A DNA stretch of 64,000 bases from Pseudomonas sp. MYb118 (GCF_040947875.1 NZ_JBFRXN010000001.1:372001-436000); one strand, 5' to 3'. Shown: positions 10,708 to 21,224, counted from the first letter of the stretch. Notes: generated by a model from the sequence alone, not told the origin. Made by a program: numbers and translations.

Positions 10708-11714
10708 CTGCTGGCCTGCAAGGCTCGTTGATGGTGGACGTCGCCGGTACCTGGCTGACGGCTGAAGATCGCCAATTGTTGCGCCAACCTGAAGTGGGCG
10801 GCCTGATCATTTTTGCCCGCAATATCGAGCACCCTCGTCAGGTGCGCGAACTCAGCGCGGCGATCCGCGCCATTCGCCCCGATCTGCTGCTGGCCGTGGA
10901 CCAGGAAGGCGGCCGGGTCCAGCGCCTGCGCCAGGGCTTCGTGCGGCTGCCAGCGATGCGTGCCATCGCCGATAACCCGAACGCCGAGTACCTCGCCGAG
11001 CAGTGCGGCTGGATCATGGCCACCGAAGTGCTGGCCGTCGGCCTGGACCTGAGCTTCGCTCCGGTGCTGGACCTGGATTACCAGCGCAGCGCGGTGGTCG
11101 GTACCCGTTCCTTCGAAGGTGACCCGGAGCGCGCGGCGCTGTTGGCGGGGGCGTTCATCCGTGGCATGAACAGCGCGGGCATGGCGGCCACTGGCAAGCA
11201 CTTCCCCGGCCACGGCTGGGCCGAGGCGGATTCCCATGTCGCCATCCCGAATGACGAGCGCAGCCTGGACGAGATCCGCGCCAACGACCTGGTGCCGTTC
11301 GCCCGCTTGAGCAAGCAACTGGCGGCGGTGATGCCGGCCCATGTGATTTATCCACAGGTCGATGCCCAGCCGGCCGGTTTCTCCCGGCGCTGGTTGCAGG
11401 ACATCCTGCGCGGCGAGTTGCAGTTCGATGGCGTGATCTTCAGCGACGATTTGTCGATGGCCGGTGCCCACGTGGTCGGCGATGCCGCCAGCCGCATCGA
11501 AGCGGCGCTGACCGCCGGTTGCGACATGGGCCTGGTGTGCAACGACCGCGCGGCCGCCGAGCTGGCCCTGAGCGCGGCCCAGCGCCTGAAGGTCAAGCCG
11601 TCCGCACGCATTGCCCGCATGCGCGGCCAGGCCTATGCCAGCACCGAATACCGTCAGGACCCGCGCTGGCTGACAGCCATTGGCGCGCTCAAAGACGCTC
11701 AACTGATTGAATAA
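10704..11714 (+). CDS. nagZ: Beta-N-acetylhexosaminidase NagZ
   Basis: Cytosolic family 3 glycoside hydrolase of 336 residues. It removes GlcNAc from 1,6-anhydroMurNAc peptides in peptidoglycan recycling and so generates the AmpR signal for AmpC induction. Family motifs are seen: VDQEGGRVQRL, the flexible-loop motif KHFPGHG and the nucleophile Asp248 in FSDDLSM. ATG 10704 is preceded by AAGGA and gives the typical start MTAGLQGSLMVDVAG. The next gene begins 12 bases after its stop, so the two form an operon. Confidence 0.95.
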   Translation: MTAGLQGSLMVDVAGTWLTAEDRQLLRQPEVGGLIIFARNIEHPRQVRELSAAIRAIRPDLLLAVDQEGGRVQRLRQGFVRLPAMRAIADNPNAEYLAEQCGWIMATEVLAVGLDLSFAPVLDLDYQRSAVVGTRSFEGDPERAALLAGAFIRGMNSAGMAATGKHFPGHGWAEADSHVAIPNDERSLDEIRANDLVPFARLSKQLAAVMPAHVIYPQVDAQPAGFSRRWLQDILRGELQFDGVIFSDDLSMAGAHVVGDAASRIEAALTAGCDMGLVCNDRAAAELALSAAQRLKVKPSARIARMRGQAYASTEYRQDPRWLTAIGALKDAQLIE

Positions 11715-12464
<750 letters not shown>

Positions 12465-12489
12465 GGTCGTCTTGATATCGGGTTGACCC

Positions 12490-12568
12490 GATCGCGAGCA
12501 GGCTCGCTCCCACATTGGATTTTTGGTGCGCCATCGACCCACTGTGGGAGCGGGCTTGCCCGCGATAG
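12490..12568. repeat. REP doublet (short spacer)
   Basis: GATCGCGAGCAGGCTCGCTC at the left and TGTGGGAGCGGGCTTGCCCG at the right, opposite orientation, with about 30 unrelated bases between. It sits between two convergent genes. Confidence 0.8.
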
Positions 12569-12591
12569 CGATTTAACAGACGCCACAAACC

Positions 12592-15285
12592 TCAGCGTTT
12601 ATCGAGCTTATCCGGCAACGGCGCAAACAACGCCTCGATATCATCGTTCTGCAACTGCCAGTCCCCAGCCTTGCGCCCATCCAGCACGCCCGCCGCCAGC
12701 TCGGATTTTTCCTTCTGCAGGTGCTGAATTTTCTCTTCTACGGTGCCGCGGGCAATCATCTTGTAGACGAACACCGGCTTCTCCTGGCCAATCCGATAGG
12801 CGCGGTCGGTGGCCTGGTTTTCGGTCGCCGGGTTCCACCACGGGTCGTAGTGGATCACCGTGTCCGCTTCGGTCAGGTTCAGGCCAACACCACCGGCCTT
12901 CAGGCTGATCAAAAAGATCTGACGCTTGCCGCTCTGGAAATCCTTCACCGGCGTGCGCCGATCACGGGTCTGGCCGGTCAGTAGCGCATAGTCGATACCG
13001 CGTTTTTCCAGCTCGGCCTCGATCAATGTCAGCATCGAGGTGAACTGCGAAAACAGCAGGATCCGCCGGCCTTCCTCGAACAGCTCCTCGAGCATTTCCA
13101 TCAGGCTGTCGAGCTTGCCCGAGGTGCTGCCGCGGGCGGGCAGGGTGGCGTCGTTGACCAGACGCAGGTCGCAGCACACCTGGCGCAGCTTGAGCAGCGC
13201 CTCGAGGATGATGATCTGGCTGCGGGCCACGCCTTTGCGGGTTATTTCGTCGCGGACTTTCTTGTCCATGGCCAGGCGCATGGTTTCGTACACATCACGC
13301 TGGGCTTCGTTGAGGTCGACCCAGTGGATGATTTCCGTCTTCGGTGGCAATTCCGTCGCCACCTGTTCCTTGGTCCTGCGCAGCAGGAACGGTTTTATCC
13401 GGCCGTTCAGGTGCTGGAGTCGTACTTCGCTGGTGCGCTTTTCAATCGGCACGCGGTAATCGCGGTTGAAGCTTTTCACGTCGCCCAGCCAGCCGGGCAG
13501 CAGGAAGTGGAACAGCGACCACAGCTCGCCCAGGTGATTTTCCAGCGGCGTACCGCTCAGGCACAGGCGCTGGCGGGCATTGAGCTCGCGCGCGGCCTGG
13601 GCGGCCTTGCTGTTGGGATTCTTGATGTACTGCGCCTCGTCCAGCACCAGCACGTGCAGCGGTTGTGCGGCCAGGCGCTCGACGTCCTTGGGCAGCAGGG
13701 CGTAGGTGGTGAGGATCAGGTCGTAATCGGCCAGTTGCTCGAAGTGTTTTTTGCGGCTGGCGCCGTACAGCGCCAGGACCTTGAGCTGCGGCGTGAAGTG
13801 CGCCGCCTCGTCGAGCCAGTTGGGGATCAGGCTGGTGGGCATCACCACCATGCACGGCCGATCCAGGCGACCGGCGTTCTTTTCGCTGAGCACGTGTGCC
13901 AGGGTTTGCAGGGTTTTACCCAGGCCCATGTCGTCCGCGAGGATGCCGCCCACTTCCAGTTGCCGCAGCGACTGCATCCAGCTCAAGCCTTCGAGCTGAT
14001 AGGGGCGCAAAGTGGCATTCAGCCCTTCGGGGGCCTTGGCGTTGTAGTCGCGCACGTCACGCAGGCGCTGGGCAAAGGTGCGGATCTGCTCGCCACCCTC
14101 CCACAGCAGGGGCATGTCCTCGAGCGGGTTGAGCCGCGTGGCGTCGGCCTTGCTCAGGCGCAGGGTGGTTTCGCCGGGCTCTTGCAGGTAAAACTCGCCG
14201 AGGGTCGCCAGCACCGGTTTCAAGCGGCCGAACGGCAAGGCGACTTGCAGCGGGCCGTATTCGGAATTCGGGCGATTGGGGATGTTCACCAGGATCAGTT
14301 CGTCATCGCGACGGCGGGCGAGGCGTTCCGGGTTGAGGATTTCGGTGTGCGAGCGCATCAGGTTCAACAGGATCGGCAGCAGGCTCAGCCGCTCGCCGTT
14401 GACGATGATGCCCAGCTCCAGGTCGAACCAGTCGCGCTCCGGCGTCTGTTCCACAGTGGCGTACCAGTCATCGACGGCGGTCAGGTCGAACCCGAAGTCC
14501 TCGTCGATCTGCAGTTCCCAGCCTTGCGTGCGCAGTTTCGGCAATTCATTGAGGGTGAACGTCAGCCAGGCGCTGTCGTTGACCATTTCATAGAGCTCAC
14601 CGGCGCTTTCCGGCAACGCCTTGCTCTGGCGGGTGGCGATCTTGAAACCAAGGATTCGCAGCTGTTCCCTGTAGGCCTGTTCGACTTCAGGTTGGCGTTT
14701 TATCCGTAAAGTCTGGGTTTCCTGACGGATCAGTACGTCGGCGTTTTTCTGTCCGCTGACGTATTCATCCAGGTAGCTGAACGACAGCGCCGCACGGTGC
14801 TGGATATAGCGCTGCATCCTGCCGTTGCGCGGTTCGAAGGCGCTGAACTCGATGCTCGCCAGCCACAGGCGTGGCACCGGTTGCACGTTCTCCACCAGCA
14901 CCTGGGGTGGCGCTTTCGGGCTGCGGTTTTCCAGGACGGCCTGGAGTTTTTCCAGCAGTTCGGCGTCTTGCGCGGCGGCAGGGTAGGCGAGGGTTTCCTG
15001 GACTTTCAGCAGGACCGCCGCGCAGTGTTTGCAGTTGTTGCGCACCGGGCAGGTGCAGGTGGCATCGACCATCAGCAGTGTGGCTTTGGCTGACTCGCGC
15101 AGGTGAATGGTCTGACGGTAGACGTTACCGCCAGAGCCCTCGCAAACGGCCGTGATGGTCGCGTCGCCCGCCTCGACGATCCTGACACGGTTCTCCAGGG
15201 CGTAGCGCCGGCCGCGCTCCAGGCTCTGTTCCTTGAATCGGCTGACCCAGGAGGGTGCCAGGGGTTTGCTCAGGGGCGCGGACAT
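12592..15285 (-). CDS. SWIM zinc-finger SNF2-family helicase
   Basis: 897-residue Swi2/Snf2-type DNA translocase. Near the N terminus a SWIM zinc finger is seen (CTCPVRNNCKHCAAVL). The SNF2 ATPase lies in the second half: LRPYQLEGLSWM, Walker A DDMGLGKTLQT, motif II VLDEAQYIKN, then the helicase C part (LLFSQFTSM, GGVGLNLTEADTV, DRAYRIGQEKPVFVYK). The substrate of bacterial members is not well defined; remodelling of RNA polymerase or nucleoprotein is a reasonable guess. It lies six bases after csiV and shares an operon with mfd, another DNA translocase that acts on stalled polymerase. Confidence 0.88.
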   Translation of the reverse strand: MSAPLSKPLAPSWVSRFKEQSLERGRRYALENRVRIVEAGDATITAVCEGSGGNVYRQTIHLRESAKATLLMVDATCTCPVRNNCKHCAAVLLKVQETLAYPAAAQDAELLEKLQAVLENRSPKAPPQVLVENVQPVPRLWLASIEFSAFEPRNGRMQRYIQHRAALSFSYLDEYVSGQKNADVLIRQETQTLRIKRQPEVEQAYREQLRILGFKIATRQSKALPESAGELYEMVNDSAWLTFTLNELPKLRTQGWELQIDEDFGFDLTAVDDWYATVEQTPERDWFDLELGIIVNGERLSLLPILLNLMRSHTEILNPERLARRRDDELILVNIPNRPNSEYGPLQVALPFGRLKPVLATLGEFYLQEPGETTLRLSKADATRLNPLEDMPLLWEGGEQIRTFAQRLRDVRDYNAKAPEGLNATLRPYQLEGLSWMQSLRQLEVGGILADDMGLGKTLQTLAHVLSEKNAGRLDRPCMVVMPTSLIPNWLDEAAHFTPQLKVLALYGASRKKHFEQLADYDLILTTYALLPKDVERLAAQPLHVLVLDEAQYIKNPNSKAAQAARELNARQRLCLSGTPLENHLGELWSLFHFLLPGWLGDVKSFNRDYRVPIEKRTSEVRLQHLNGRIKPFLLRRTKEQVATELPPKTEIIHWVDLNEAQRDVYETMRLAMDKKVRDEITRKGVARSQIIILEALLKLRQVCCDLRLVNDATLPARGSTSGKLDSLMEMLEELFEEGRRILLFSQFTSMLTLIEAELEKRGIDYALLTGQTRDRRTPVKDFQSGKRQIFLISLKAGGVGLNLTEADTVIHYDPWWNPATENQATDRAYRIGQEKPVFVYKMIARGTVEEKIQHLQKEKSELAAGVLDGRKAGDWQLQNDDIEALFAPLPDKLDKR

Positions 15286-15291
15286 GGGGTA

Positions 15292-15858
15292 TCAGTCCGG
15301 AATTTCTTCGGGGGCGGGTCTTGGTGCGGGAGCGGTCAGCGAGGTGATTTTGATCAGCAGGCCCAGATGCCCGGCGTCGAGGAAGTTGAGTTGGCCATTT
15401 TTGGTATGGCTGTCGGTGTTCAGGCGTTCGCTGGCCGTGACCAGGCCATCCTCGTTGATCTGGTTGACCCAGAAGTCGGCGCCGACATCGGTAAAGCGCC
15501 CCAATTTGATGTTCAGCGTGCCCTCGATCGGATACTGGCCGAATTGTTCCTTGCCGTCGCTGATGGCGACCTTGGACGCTTCTTCGCCGAGGGTCTGTTG
15601 CCAGGCCTTGTGCAGCAGCACCGTGTAATCGCTGCTGGCGGTGAGTTTTTCCACTTCGCCATTCAGGCTGGGCGTGCGCTGGCTCTCGGCGCTGATGCGC
15701 TGTGCGCCAGCGTCCCAGTCTTCCGGCGCGGCGCGGCTGACGATGGCCGGCACGGCGTTCTGCCGCACCAGAATCATTTCGACCTGATACAGGTCATCGG
15801 CATACGCCATCGGAGCCGCCAGGGTCAGCAGCAGAGTGGTTAAGCGGAACAGGCGCAT
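15292..15858 (-). CDS. CsiV family protein
   Basis: 188-residue exported protein with the signal peptide MRLFRLTTLLLTLAAPMAYA. It resembles the CsiV family (DDLYQVEMILVRQNA; LNIKLGRFTDVGADFWVN), described in marine gammaproteobacteria as a periplasmic cell-shape integrity protein. The family is commonly found after mfd. An earlier in-frame codon at 15897 overlaps mfd; ATG 15858 follows GAAGGA and starts a clean signal peptide, so it was chosen. The C-terminal tail is Pro/Ala-rich. Confidence 0.8.
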   Translation of the reverse strand: MRLFRLTTLLLTLAAPMAYADDLYQVEMILVRQNAVPAIVSRAAPEDWDAGAQRISAESQRTPSLNGEVEKLTASSDYTVLLHKAWQQTLGEEASKVAISDGKEQFGQYPIEGTLNIKLGRFTDVGADFWVNQINEDGLVTASERLNTDSHTKNGQLNFLDAGHLGLLIKITSLTAPAPRPAPEEIPD

Positions 15859-15868
15859 TCGGCGTCCT

Positions 15869-18800
15869 TCAAGCAGTTTTCGGGATGAGGCGCTCAAGCA
15901 ACGCCTCTACAGTATTAAAGCGCTCTTCCGGGCGCTCCATCGGCACCATGAACTTGAACATCGTGGCGCCTTCGAATTTGTAGCGTTTGGGCTGGCCCTG
16001 GATCAGCTTGATCAGCGTCAGCGGATCGACCGGCGTCTGCGCCGCGAACTCGATTCGACCACCTTGCGGCCCACCGTCGATTTTGCGGATGCCCAGCCCT
16101 TCGGCCTGCAACTTCAGCGCGGTGATGCGCATCAGGTTCTTGGTCGGCTCCGGCAACAGGCCGAAACGGTCGATCATTTCCACCTGCAAATCCTTCAGGC
16201 CGTCCTCGTCGGTGGCCGAAGCGATGCGTTTGTACAGGATCAGGCGGGCGTGCACATCCGGCAGGTAGTCTTCCGGAATCAAGGCCGGCACCCGCAGGTT
16301 GACCTCCGGCCCGCCACCCAGCGGCTGGTCGAGGTTGGGTTGTTCGCCCTTGCGGATCGACTTCACCGCGCGTTCGAGCATCTCCATGTACAGGGTGAAA
16401 CCCACGGCCTGGATCTGTCCGCTTTGCCCGTCGCCGAGCAGTTCGCCGGCACCGCGGATTTCCAGGTCGTTGGTGGCGAGCACGAAGCCCGCGCCGAGGT
16501 CCTGGGTGTTGGCGATCGCTTCCAGGCGCTTTTCCGCATCCGGGGTGATTTGCTGGCGCGGCGGAGTCAGCAGGTAGGCGTAGGCCTGGTGGTGGCTGCG
16601 GCCGACACGACCACGCAACTGGTGCAACTGCGCCAGGCCGAACTTGTCGGCGCGCTCGATGATGATGGTGTTGGCGCTCGGCACGTCGATGCCGGTCTCG
16701 ATGATGGTCGAGGCGATCAGCACGTTGAAGCGCTTGTGGTAGAAGTCGCTCATCACCTGTTCGAGTTCACGCTCGCGCATCTGCCCGTGGCCGATGCCGA
16801 TGCGCGCTTCCGGCACCAGTTCGGCGAGATCGGCGGCGCATTTCTCGATGGTCTTCACATCGTTGTGCAGGTAGTAGACCTGGCCGCCACGCAGCAATTC
16901 GCGCAGCAGGGCTTCCTTGACCGTGCTCTTGTTCTGCTCCATGACGAAGGTGCGCACCGACAGGCGTCGGGCCGGCGGCGTGGCGATGATCGACAGGTCG
17001 CGCATGCCCGACACCGCCATGTTCAGCGTGCGCGGAATCGGCGTGGCGGTCAGGGTGAGAATGTCGACTTCGCTGCGCAGGGCCTTGAGCTGTTCTTTCT
17101 GGCGCACACCGAAGCGGTGCTCTTCGTCGATGATCACCAGGCCCAGGTTCTTGATCTTCACATCGTCCTGCAGCAGCTTGTGGGTGCCGATGACGATGTC
17201 GATCTTGCCTTCGGCGAGGTCGGCGACCGCGGCGTTGACTTCCTTGGCCGACTTGAAGCGGCTCATCACTTCCACGGTCACCGGCCAGTCGGCGAAACGG
17301 TCGCGGAAGCTGTTGTAGTGCTGCTGGGCGAGCAGGGTGGTGGGCACCAGGATCGCCACTTGCCGGCCACCGTGGACGGCGATGAACGCCGCGCGCATCG
17401 CCACTTCGGTCTTGCCGAAGCCGACGTCGCCGCACACCAGGCGGTCCATCGGCTTGGGCGCGAGCATGTCTTCGCGCACCGCTTCGATGGCGGTTTGCTG
17501 GTCGGGGGTTTCCTCGAACGGGAAGCCGGCGCTGAAGGTGGCGTAGTCGGCTTTCGGGTCGGTGAAGGCGTGCCCCTCGCGGGCCGCGCGGCGGGCATAG
17601 ATGTCGAGCAGTTCGGCCGCCACGTCGCGCACCTGTTCGGCGGCCTTGCGCTTGGCTTTCTGCCAGGTCTCGGAGCCGAGGCGGTGCAGCGGGGCCAGGG
17701 CGTCATCGCTGCCGGTGTAGCGGGCAATCAGGTGCAGGTTGGCCACCGGCACGTAGAGCTTGGCGCCTTCGGCGTATTCCAGGGCGAGGAACTCGGCGGA
17801 CTGGTTGTCGATTTCCAGCGTGGCCAGGCCCAGGTAACGGCCGACCCCGTGGTCGATATGCACCACCGGCGCGCCTTCACGCAGTTCGGTGAGGTTCTTG
17901 ATGACCGCATCGTTGTTGGCGTCGGCGCGTTTTTCCCGGCGCCGGCGCTGCATCACGCGCTGGCCGAACAGCGGGCTTTCGGCGACCAGCGCCAGGGCCG
18001 GGTCTTCGAGCACCAGGCCTTCGTCGAGCGGCGCGATGGTGATCGCCAGGCGCTCCTTGCCGGCGACGAAGTCGGGCCAGCTGTCGACGGTCTTCGGGCG
18101 CAGCTTCAGGCGTTCGAGCAACTCCAGCAGCACTTCGCGACGGCCCGCAGACTCGGCGGTAAACAGCACGCGGCCAGGGAACTCGTCGAGAAAGCCGGCC
18201 AGTGCCGCGAGCGGCTGGCTGGCCTTGGCTTCGATCGCCAGGTCCGGCAATGCCCGCGCCGGGAAGCGTTCGCGCCCGGCACCGGTTTCCACATCCTGCT
18301 GGCTGGCCACTACCCGAGGCCAGTTCTTCAGCCGGGCGAAGCAGTCTTCCACCGGCAGGAACAGCTCGGCCGGTGGCAATAAAGGACGGGAAGGATCGAC
18401 GCGGCGTTCTTCATAACGGTTGCGCACGTCGTTCCAAAAGTTCTCCGCCGCCTGCTCGATGCCCGGCAGGGAGAACACCTGGGTGTCCTGTGGCAGGTAG
18501 TCGAACAGGGTCGAGGTGTCTTCGAAGAACAGCGGCAAGTAGTACTCGATACCCGCCGGGGTGATCCCGCTGCTCAGATCCTGGAAGATCGGGCAGCGAC
18601 GGAAGTCGACATCGAAGCGCTCGCGAAAGCGCGCCTTGAAACGCGTCACGGCTTCCTTCTGTAGCGGGAACTCCTTCGCCGGCAGCAGCTTGACCGAATC
18701 GACCTTGTCGACGGAGCGCTGGTTTTCCGGATCGAAGGTGCGCAGGGTCTCGATTTCGTCGTCGAACAGGTCAATGCGATATGGCAGCTTGCTGCCCATC

Positions 18801-19318
18801 GGGAACAGGTCGATCAGCGAGCCGCGCACGGTGAATTCGCCATGCTCGTAAACGGTATCGACATAGCGATAACCGCTGGCTTCGAGCCGGCTGCGCATCT
18901 GTTCGACATCGAGCTTCTGGCCGACGTCCAGTACCAGGCTGCTGCCCAGCAGGAATTGGGTCGGTGCCAGGCGATGCAGGGCGGTGGTGATCGGTACCAC
19001 CAGCACGCCATGGCTCAGCTCCGGCAGCCGGTACAGGGCGGCGATGCGCTGGGAAATGATGTCCTGGTGCGGCGAAAACAGGTCGTAGGGCAGGGTTTCC
19101 CAGTCCGGGAAATGCAGCACGGGCAAATCCGGTGCGAAGAAACCCAGCTCCTGCTCCAGACGCTCGGCACTTTGGCTGTCGGCGGTCAGCAGCAGGGTAA
19201 AGCGCCTGGCAGCGCTGGCAGCCTCGGCAATGGCCAGGCTCAGGGCGGCACCGGGCAAGTTGCCCCAGTGCTGTTTACCTGCCGCGGCAGGGAGATGCGG
19301 TAGACGCAGAACGGGCAC
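15869..19318 (-). CDS. mfd: Transcription-repair coupling factor Mfd
   Basis: 1149-residue ATP-dependent DNA translocase that removes stalled RNA polymerase from lesions and recruits UvrA. The N-terminal UvrB-like module (LPYDLFSPHQDIISQR) lacks helicase function. The CarD-like RNAP-interaction domain lies near HIDHGVGRYLGL. The RecG-like motor has Walker A CGDVGFGKTEVAMRA and motif II IIDEEHRFGVRQKEQ. The TRG-like region includes LHQLRGRVGRSHHQAYAYLL. It is first in an operon with csiV and the SNF2 gene and diverges from gap. Confidence 0.96.
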   Translation of the reverse strand: MPVLRLPHLPAAAGKQHWGNLPGAALSLAIAEAASAARRFTLLLTADSQSAERLEQELGFFAPDLPVLHFPDWETLPYDLFSPHQDIISQRIAALYRLPELSHGVLVVPITTALHRLAPTQFLLGSSLVLDVGQKLDVEQMRSRLEASGYRYVDTVYEHGEFTVRGSLIDLFPMGSKLPYRIDLFDDEIETLRTFDPENQRSVDKVDSVKLLPAKEFPLQKEAVTRFKARFRERFDVDFRRCPIFQDLSSGITPAGIEYYLPLFFEDTSTLFDYLPQDTQVFSLPGIEQAAENFWNDVRNRYEERRVDPSRPLLPPAELFLPVEDCFARLKNWPRVVASQQDVETGAGRERFPARALPDLAIEAKASQPLAALAGFLDEFPGRVLFTAESAGRREVLLELLERLKLRPKTVDSWPDFVAGKERLAITIAPLDEGLVLEDPALALVAESPLFGQRVMQRRRREKRADANNDAVIKNLTELREGAPVVHIDHGVGRYLGLATLEIDNQSAEFLALEYAEGAKLYVPVANLHLIARYTGSDDALAPLHRLGSETWQKAKRKAAEQVRDVAAELLDIYARRAAREGHAFTDPKADYATFSAGFPFEETPDQQTAIEAVREDMLAPKPMDRLVCGDVGFGKTEVAMRAAFIAVHGGRQVAILVPTTLLAQQHYNSFRDRFADWPVTVEVMSRFKSAKEVNAAVADLAEGKIDIVIGTHKLLQDDVKIKNLGLVIIDEEHRFGVRQKEQLKALRSEVDILTLTATPIPRTLNMAVSGMRDLSIIATPPARRLSVRTFVMEQNKSTVKEALLRELLRGGQVYYLHNDVKTIEKCAADLAELVPEARIGIGHGQMRERELEQVMSDFYHKRFNVLIASTIIETGIDVPSANTIIIERADKFGLAQLHQLRGRVGRSHHQAYAYLLTPPRQQITPDAEKRLEAIANTQDLGAGFVLATNDLEIRGAGELLGDGQSGQIQAVGFTLYMEMLERAVKSIRKGEQPNLDQPLGGGPEVNLRVPALIPEDYLPDVHARLILYKRIASATDEDGLKDLQVEMIDRFGLLPEPTKNLMRITALKLQAEGLGIRKIDGGPQGGRIEFAAQTPVDPLTLIKLIQGQPKRYKFEGATMFKFMVPMERPEERFNTVEALLERLIPKTA

Positions 19319-19696
19319 GGAAGGTTGAGCTCCAAGCGTTGCGACAAAGTCGGTAATTGTAGCGGGCCGGGATGCCGCCTGTCAGTTGCTGACTTCGTCT
19401 ATTACGCAGGTTTGGCGAAATGTAGTGGTAAAGACAAAAAACCGCGTTTTTTTGCTCGAAAACACCGATTATGTAGTGGCAAAACAAGCGGGTGTTACGG
19501 AGGGTTACGGACAAGACAGCGATGTCCGCAAAAAAGCGACCCCGCTGGAAGGCCCGGTTTTACTGGGTTGCAGCGCTGCCGATTTTTTACTTCCAGAAAA
19601 TTGTTACGGATTGCACGACAGGCGCGCATTGCTACGCGGGTTTCTCGGCGGCATAATGTAGCCCCTTTTTTCTGCCCCTACATGTGGAAGGTTCCC
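19319..19696. promoter_or_regulatory. mfd/gap divergent promoter region with direct repeats
   Basis: This 378-base stretch has no gene that I support. It carries two direct repeats, TGTAGTGGTAAAGACAA (19421-19437) and TGTAGTGGCAAAACAA (19472-19487), 51 bases apart, in front of gap. They look like regulator half-sites. KDPG-responsive RccR controls a gluconeogenic gap gene in P. fluorescens, and I recall TGTAGT as part of its site, but I cannot confirm this. Confidence 0.45.
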
Positions 19697-21145
19697 GTGA
19701 CTCAGAAGCCCGACCAGTGTCTTGGTGAATGGATCGACCGTGAAGCACTCGCAGAAGCGATGATTCCGCTTATCGGTCAGCTCTACCGCAATAACAACGT
19801 GGTGAGCTCGATCTATGGCCGCAGCCTGATCAATCGTTCAGTCATCGCGATTCTCAAAGCTCACCGCTTTGCTCGTCACCGTCAGTCCGACGACAGCGAA
19901 CTGTCCGTCCACGAAACATTCCCGCTGATCAAGGCAATGAGCGAGCTCAAGCTCGGCGCTGCTTCGGTCGACCTGGGCAAGCTCGCCTCCAAATTCAAGA
20001 CCGAAGGCAATGGCCGTACTGCCGAGCAGTTCGTCCGTGAAGAACTGGCCGAAGTCGTTGGCCAGCAGAACGCCTCGGCTCGCAAAGGCACTGACGTTGT
20101 CCTCTACGGCTTCGGTCGTATCGGCCGTCTGCTGGCGCGCATCCTGATCGAGAAAACCGGTGGTGGCGACGGCCTGCGCCTGCGCGCCATCGTTGTCCGC
20201 AAGGGCGCCGAGAACGATCTGGTCAAGCGTGCCAGCCTGCTGCGCCGCGACTCGGTCCATGGTCCGTTCGATGGCACCATCACCATTGATGAAGCCAACA
20301 ACACCATCACCGCCAACGGCAACCTGATCCAGGTGATCTACGCCAAGAGCCCGACCGAAGTCGACTACACCCAGTACGGCATCGAAAACGCTCTGATCGT
20401 CGACAACACCGGTGTATGGCGTGACGCCGACGGCCTGGGCCAGCACCTGGCCTGCCCGGGCGCTGCCCGCGTGATCCTCACCGCACCTGGCAAGGGCGCG
20501 CTGAAGAACATCGTGCACGGCATCAACCACGGCGACATCAGCCCTGACGACAAGATCATCTCGGCGGCTTCCTGCACCACCAACGCCATCGTGCCGGTGC
20601 TCAAGGCAGTCAATGACAAGTTTGGCATCGTCAACGGCCACGTCGAAACCGTTCACTCGTTCACCAACGACCAGAACCTGATCGACAACTTCCACAAGGG
20701 CAGCCGTCGTGGCCGCGCCGCACCGTTGAACATGGTGATCACCGAGACCGGTGCCGCCACCGCAGCCGCCAAGGCGCTGCCAGTGCTCAAGGGCAAGCTG
20801 ACCGGTAACGCGATCCGTGTTCCTACGCCGAACGTGTCGATGGCCATCCTGAACCTGAACCTGGAAAAGGCCACCACCCGCGACGAAATCAACGAGTACC
20901 TGCGCCAGATGGCCATGCACTCGGACCTGCACAAGCAGATCGACTACGTCAGCTCCCAGGAAGTGGTTTCCACCGACTTCGTTGGCTCGCGCCACGCAGG
21001 CGTTGTGGACGCTGAAGCGACCATCACCCAGGATAACCGCGTTGTACTGTACGTCTGGTACGACAACGAATTCGGTTACAGCTGCCAGGTGGTGCGCGTA
21101 ATGGAAGACATGGCCGGTGTAAACCCGCCTGCGTTCCCACGCTAA
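19697..21145 (+). CDS. gap: Glyceraldehyde-3-phosphate dehydrogenase, long form
   Basis: GAPDH of about 482 residues instead of the usual 330. The NAD(P)-binding start VVLYGFGRIGRLLARIL begins only near residue 130; the catalytic Cys293 lies in SAASCTTNA, and WYDNEFGYS marks the C-terminal part. The extra N-terminal region (EWIDREALAEAMIPLIGQLY...) is characteristic of a second Pseudomonas GAPDH thought to act in gluconeogenesis. GTG 19697 has GGAAGG five bases upstream; ATG 19682, which has no ribosome binding site, would add five residues. A strong terminator follows. Confidence 0.92.
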   Translation: MTQKPDQCLGEWIDREALAEAMIPLIGQLYRNNNVVSSIYGRSLINRSVIAILKAHRFARHRQSDDSELSVHETFPLIKAMSELKLGAASVDLGKLASKFKTEGNGRTAEQFVREELAEVVGQQNASARKGTDVVLYGFGRIGRLLARILIEKTGGGDGLRLRAIVVRKGAENDLVKRASLLRRDSVHGPFDGTITIDEANNTITANGNLIQVIYAKSPTEVDYTQYGIENALIVDNTGVWRDADGLGQHLACPGAARVILTAPGKGALKNIVHGINHGDISPDDKIISAASCTTNAIVPVLKAVNDKFGIVNGHVETVHSFTNDQNLIDNFHKGSRRGRAAPLNMVITETGAATAAAKALPVLKGKLTGNAIRVPTPNVSMAILNLNLEKATTRDEINEYLRQMAMHSDLHKQIDYVSSQEVVSTDFVGSRHAGVVDAEATITQDNRVVLYVWYDNEFGYSCQVVRVMEDMAGVNPPAFPR

Positions 21146-21161
21146 GCATCTGCTGCACATG

Positions 21162-21196
21162 AAAACGCCCCGGCCTTGGCCGGGGCGTTTTTGTTT
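21162..21196 (+). terminator. Intrinsic terminator of gap
   Basis: AAAACGCCCCGGCC pairs with GGCCGGGGCGTTTT, followed by TGTTTG. Very stable, and able to act in both directions. Confidence 0.92.
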
Positions 21197-21224
21197 GTGT
21201 GTCTGTATTTGCACCTGCCCCCCC

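Noticed and set aside
15836..18382. An 848-codon plus-strand frame opposite mfd, and a 461-codon frame opposite the SNF2 gene.
   Set aside because: Same shadow effect; low-complexity protein composition, no ribosome binding site, and strong sense-strand families.
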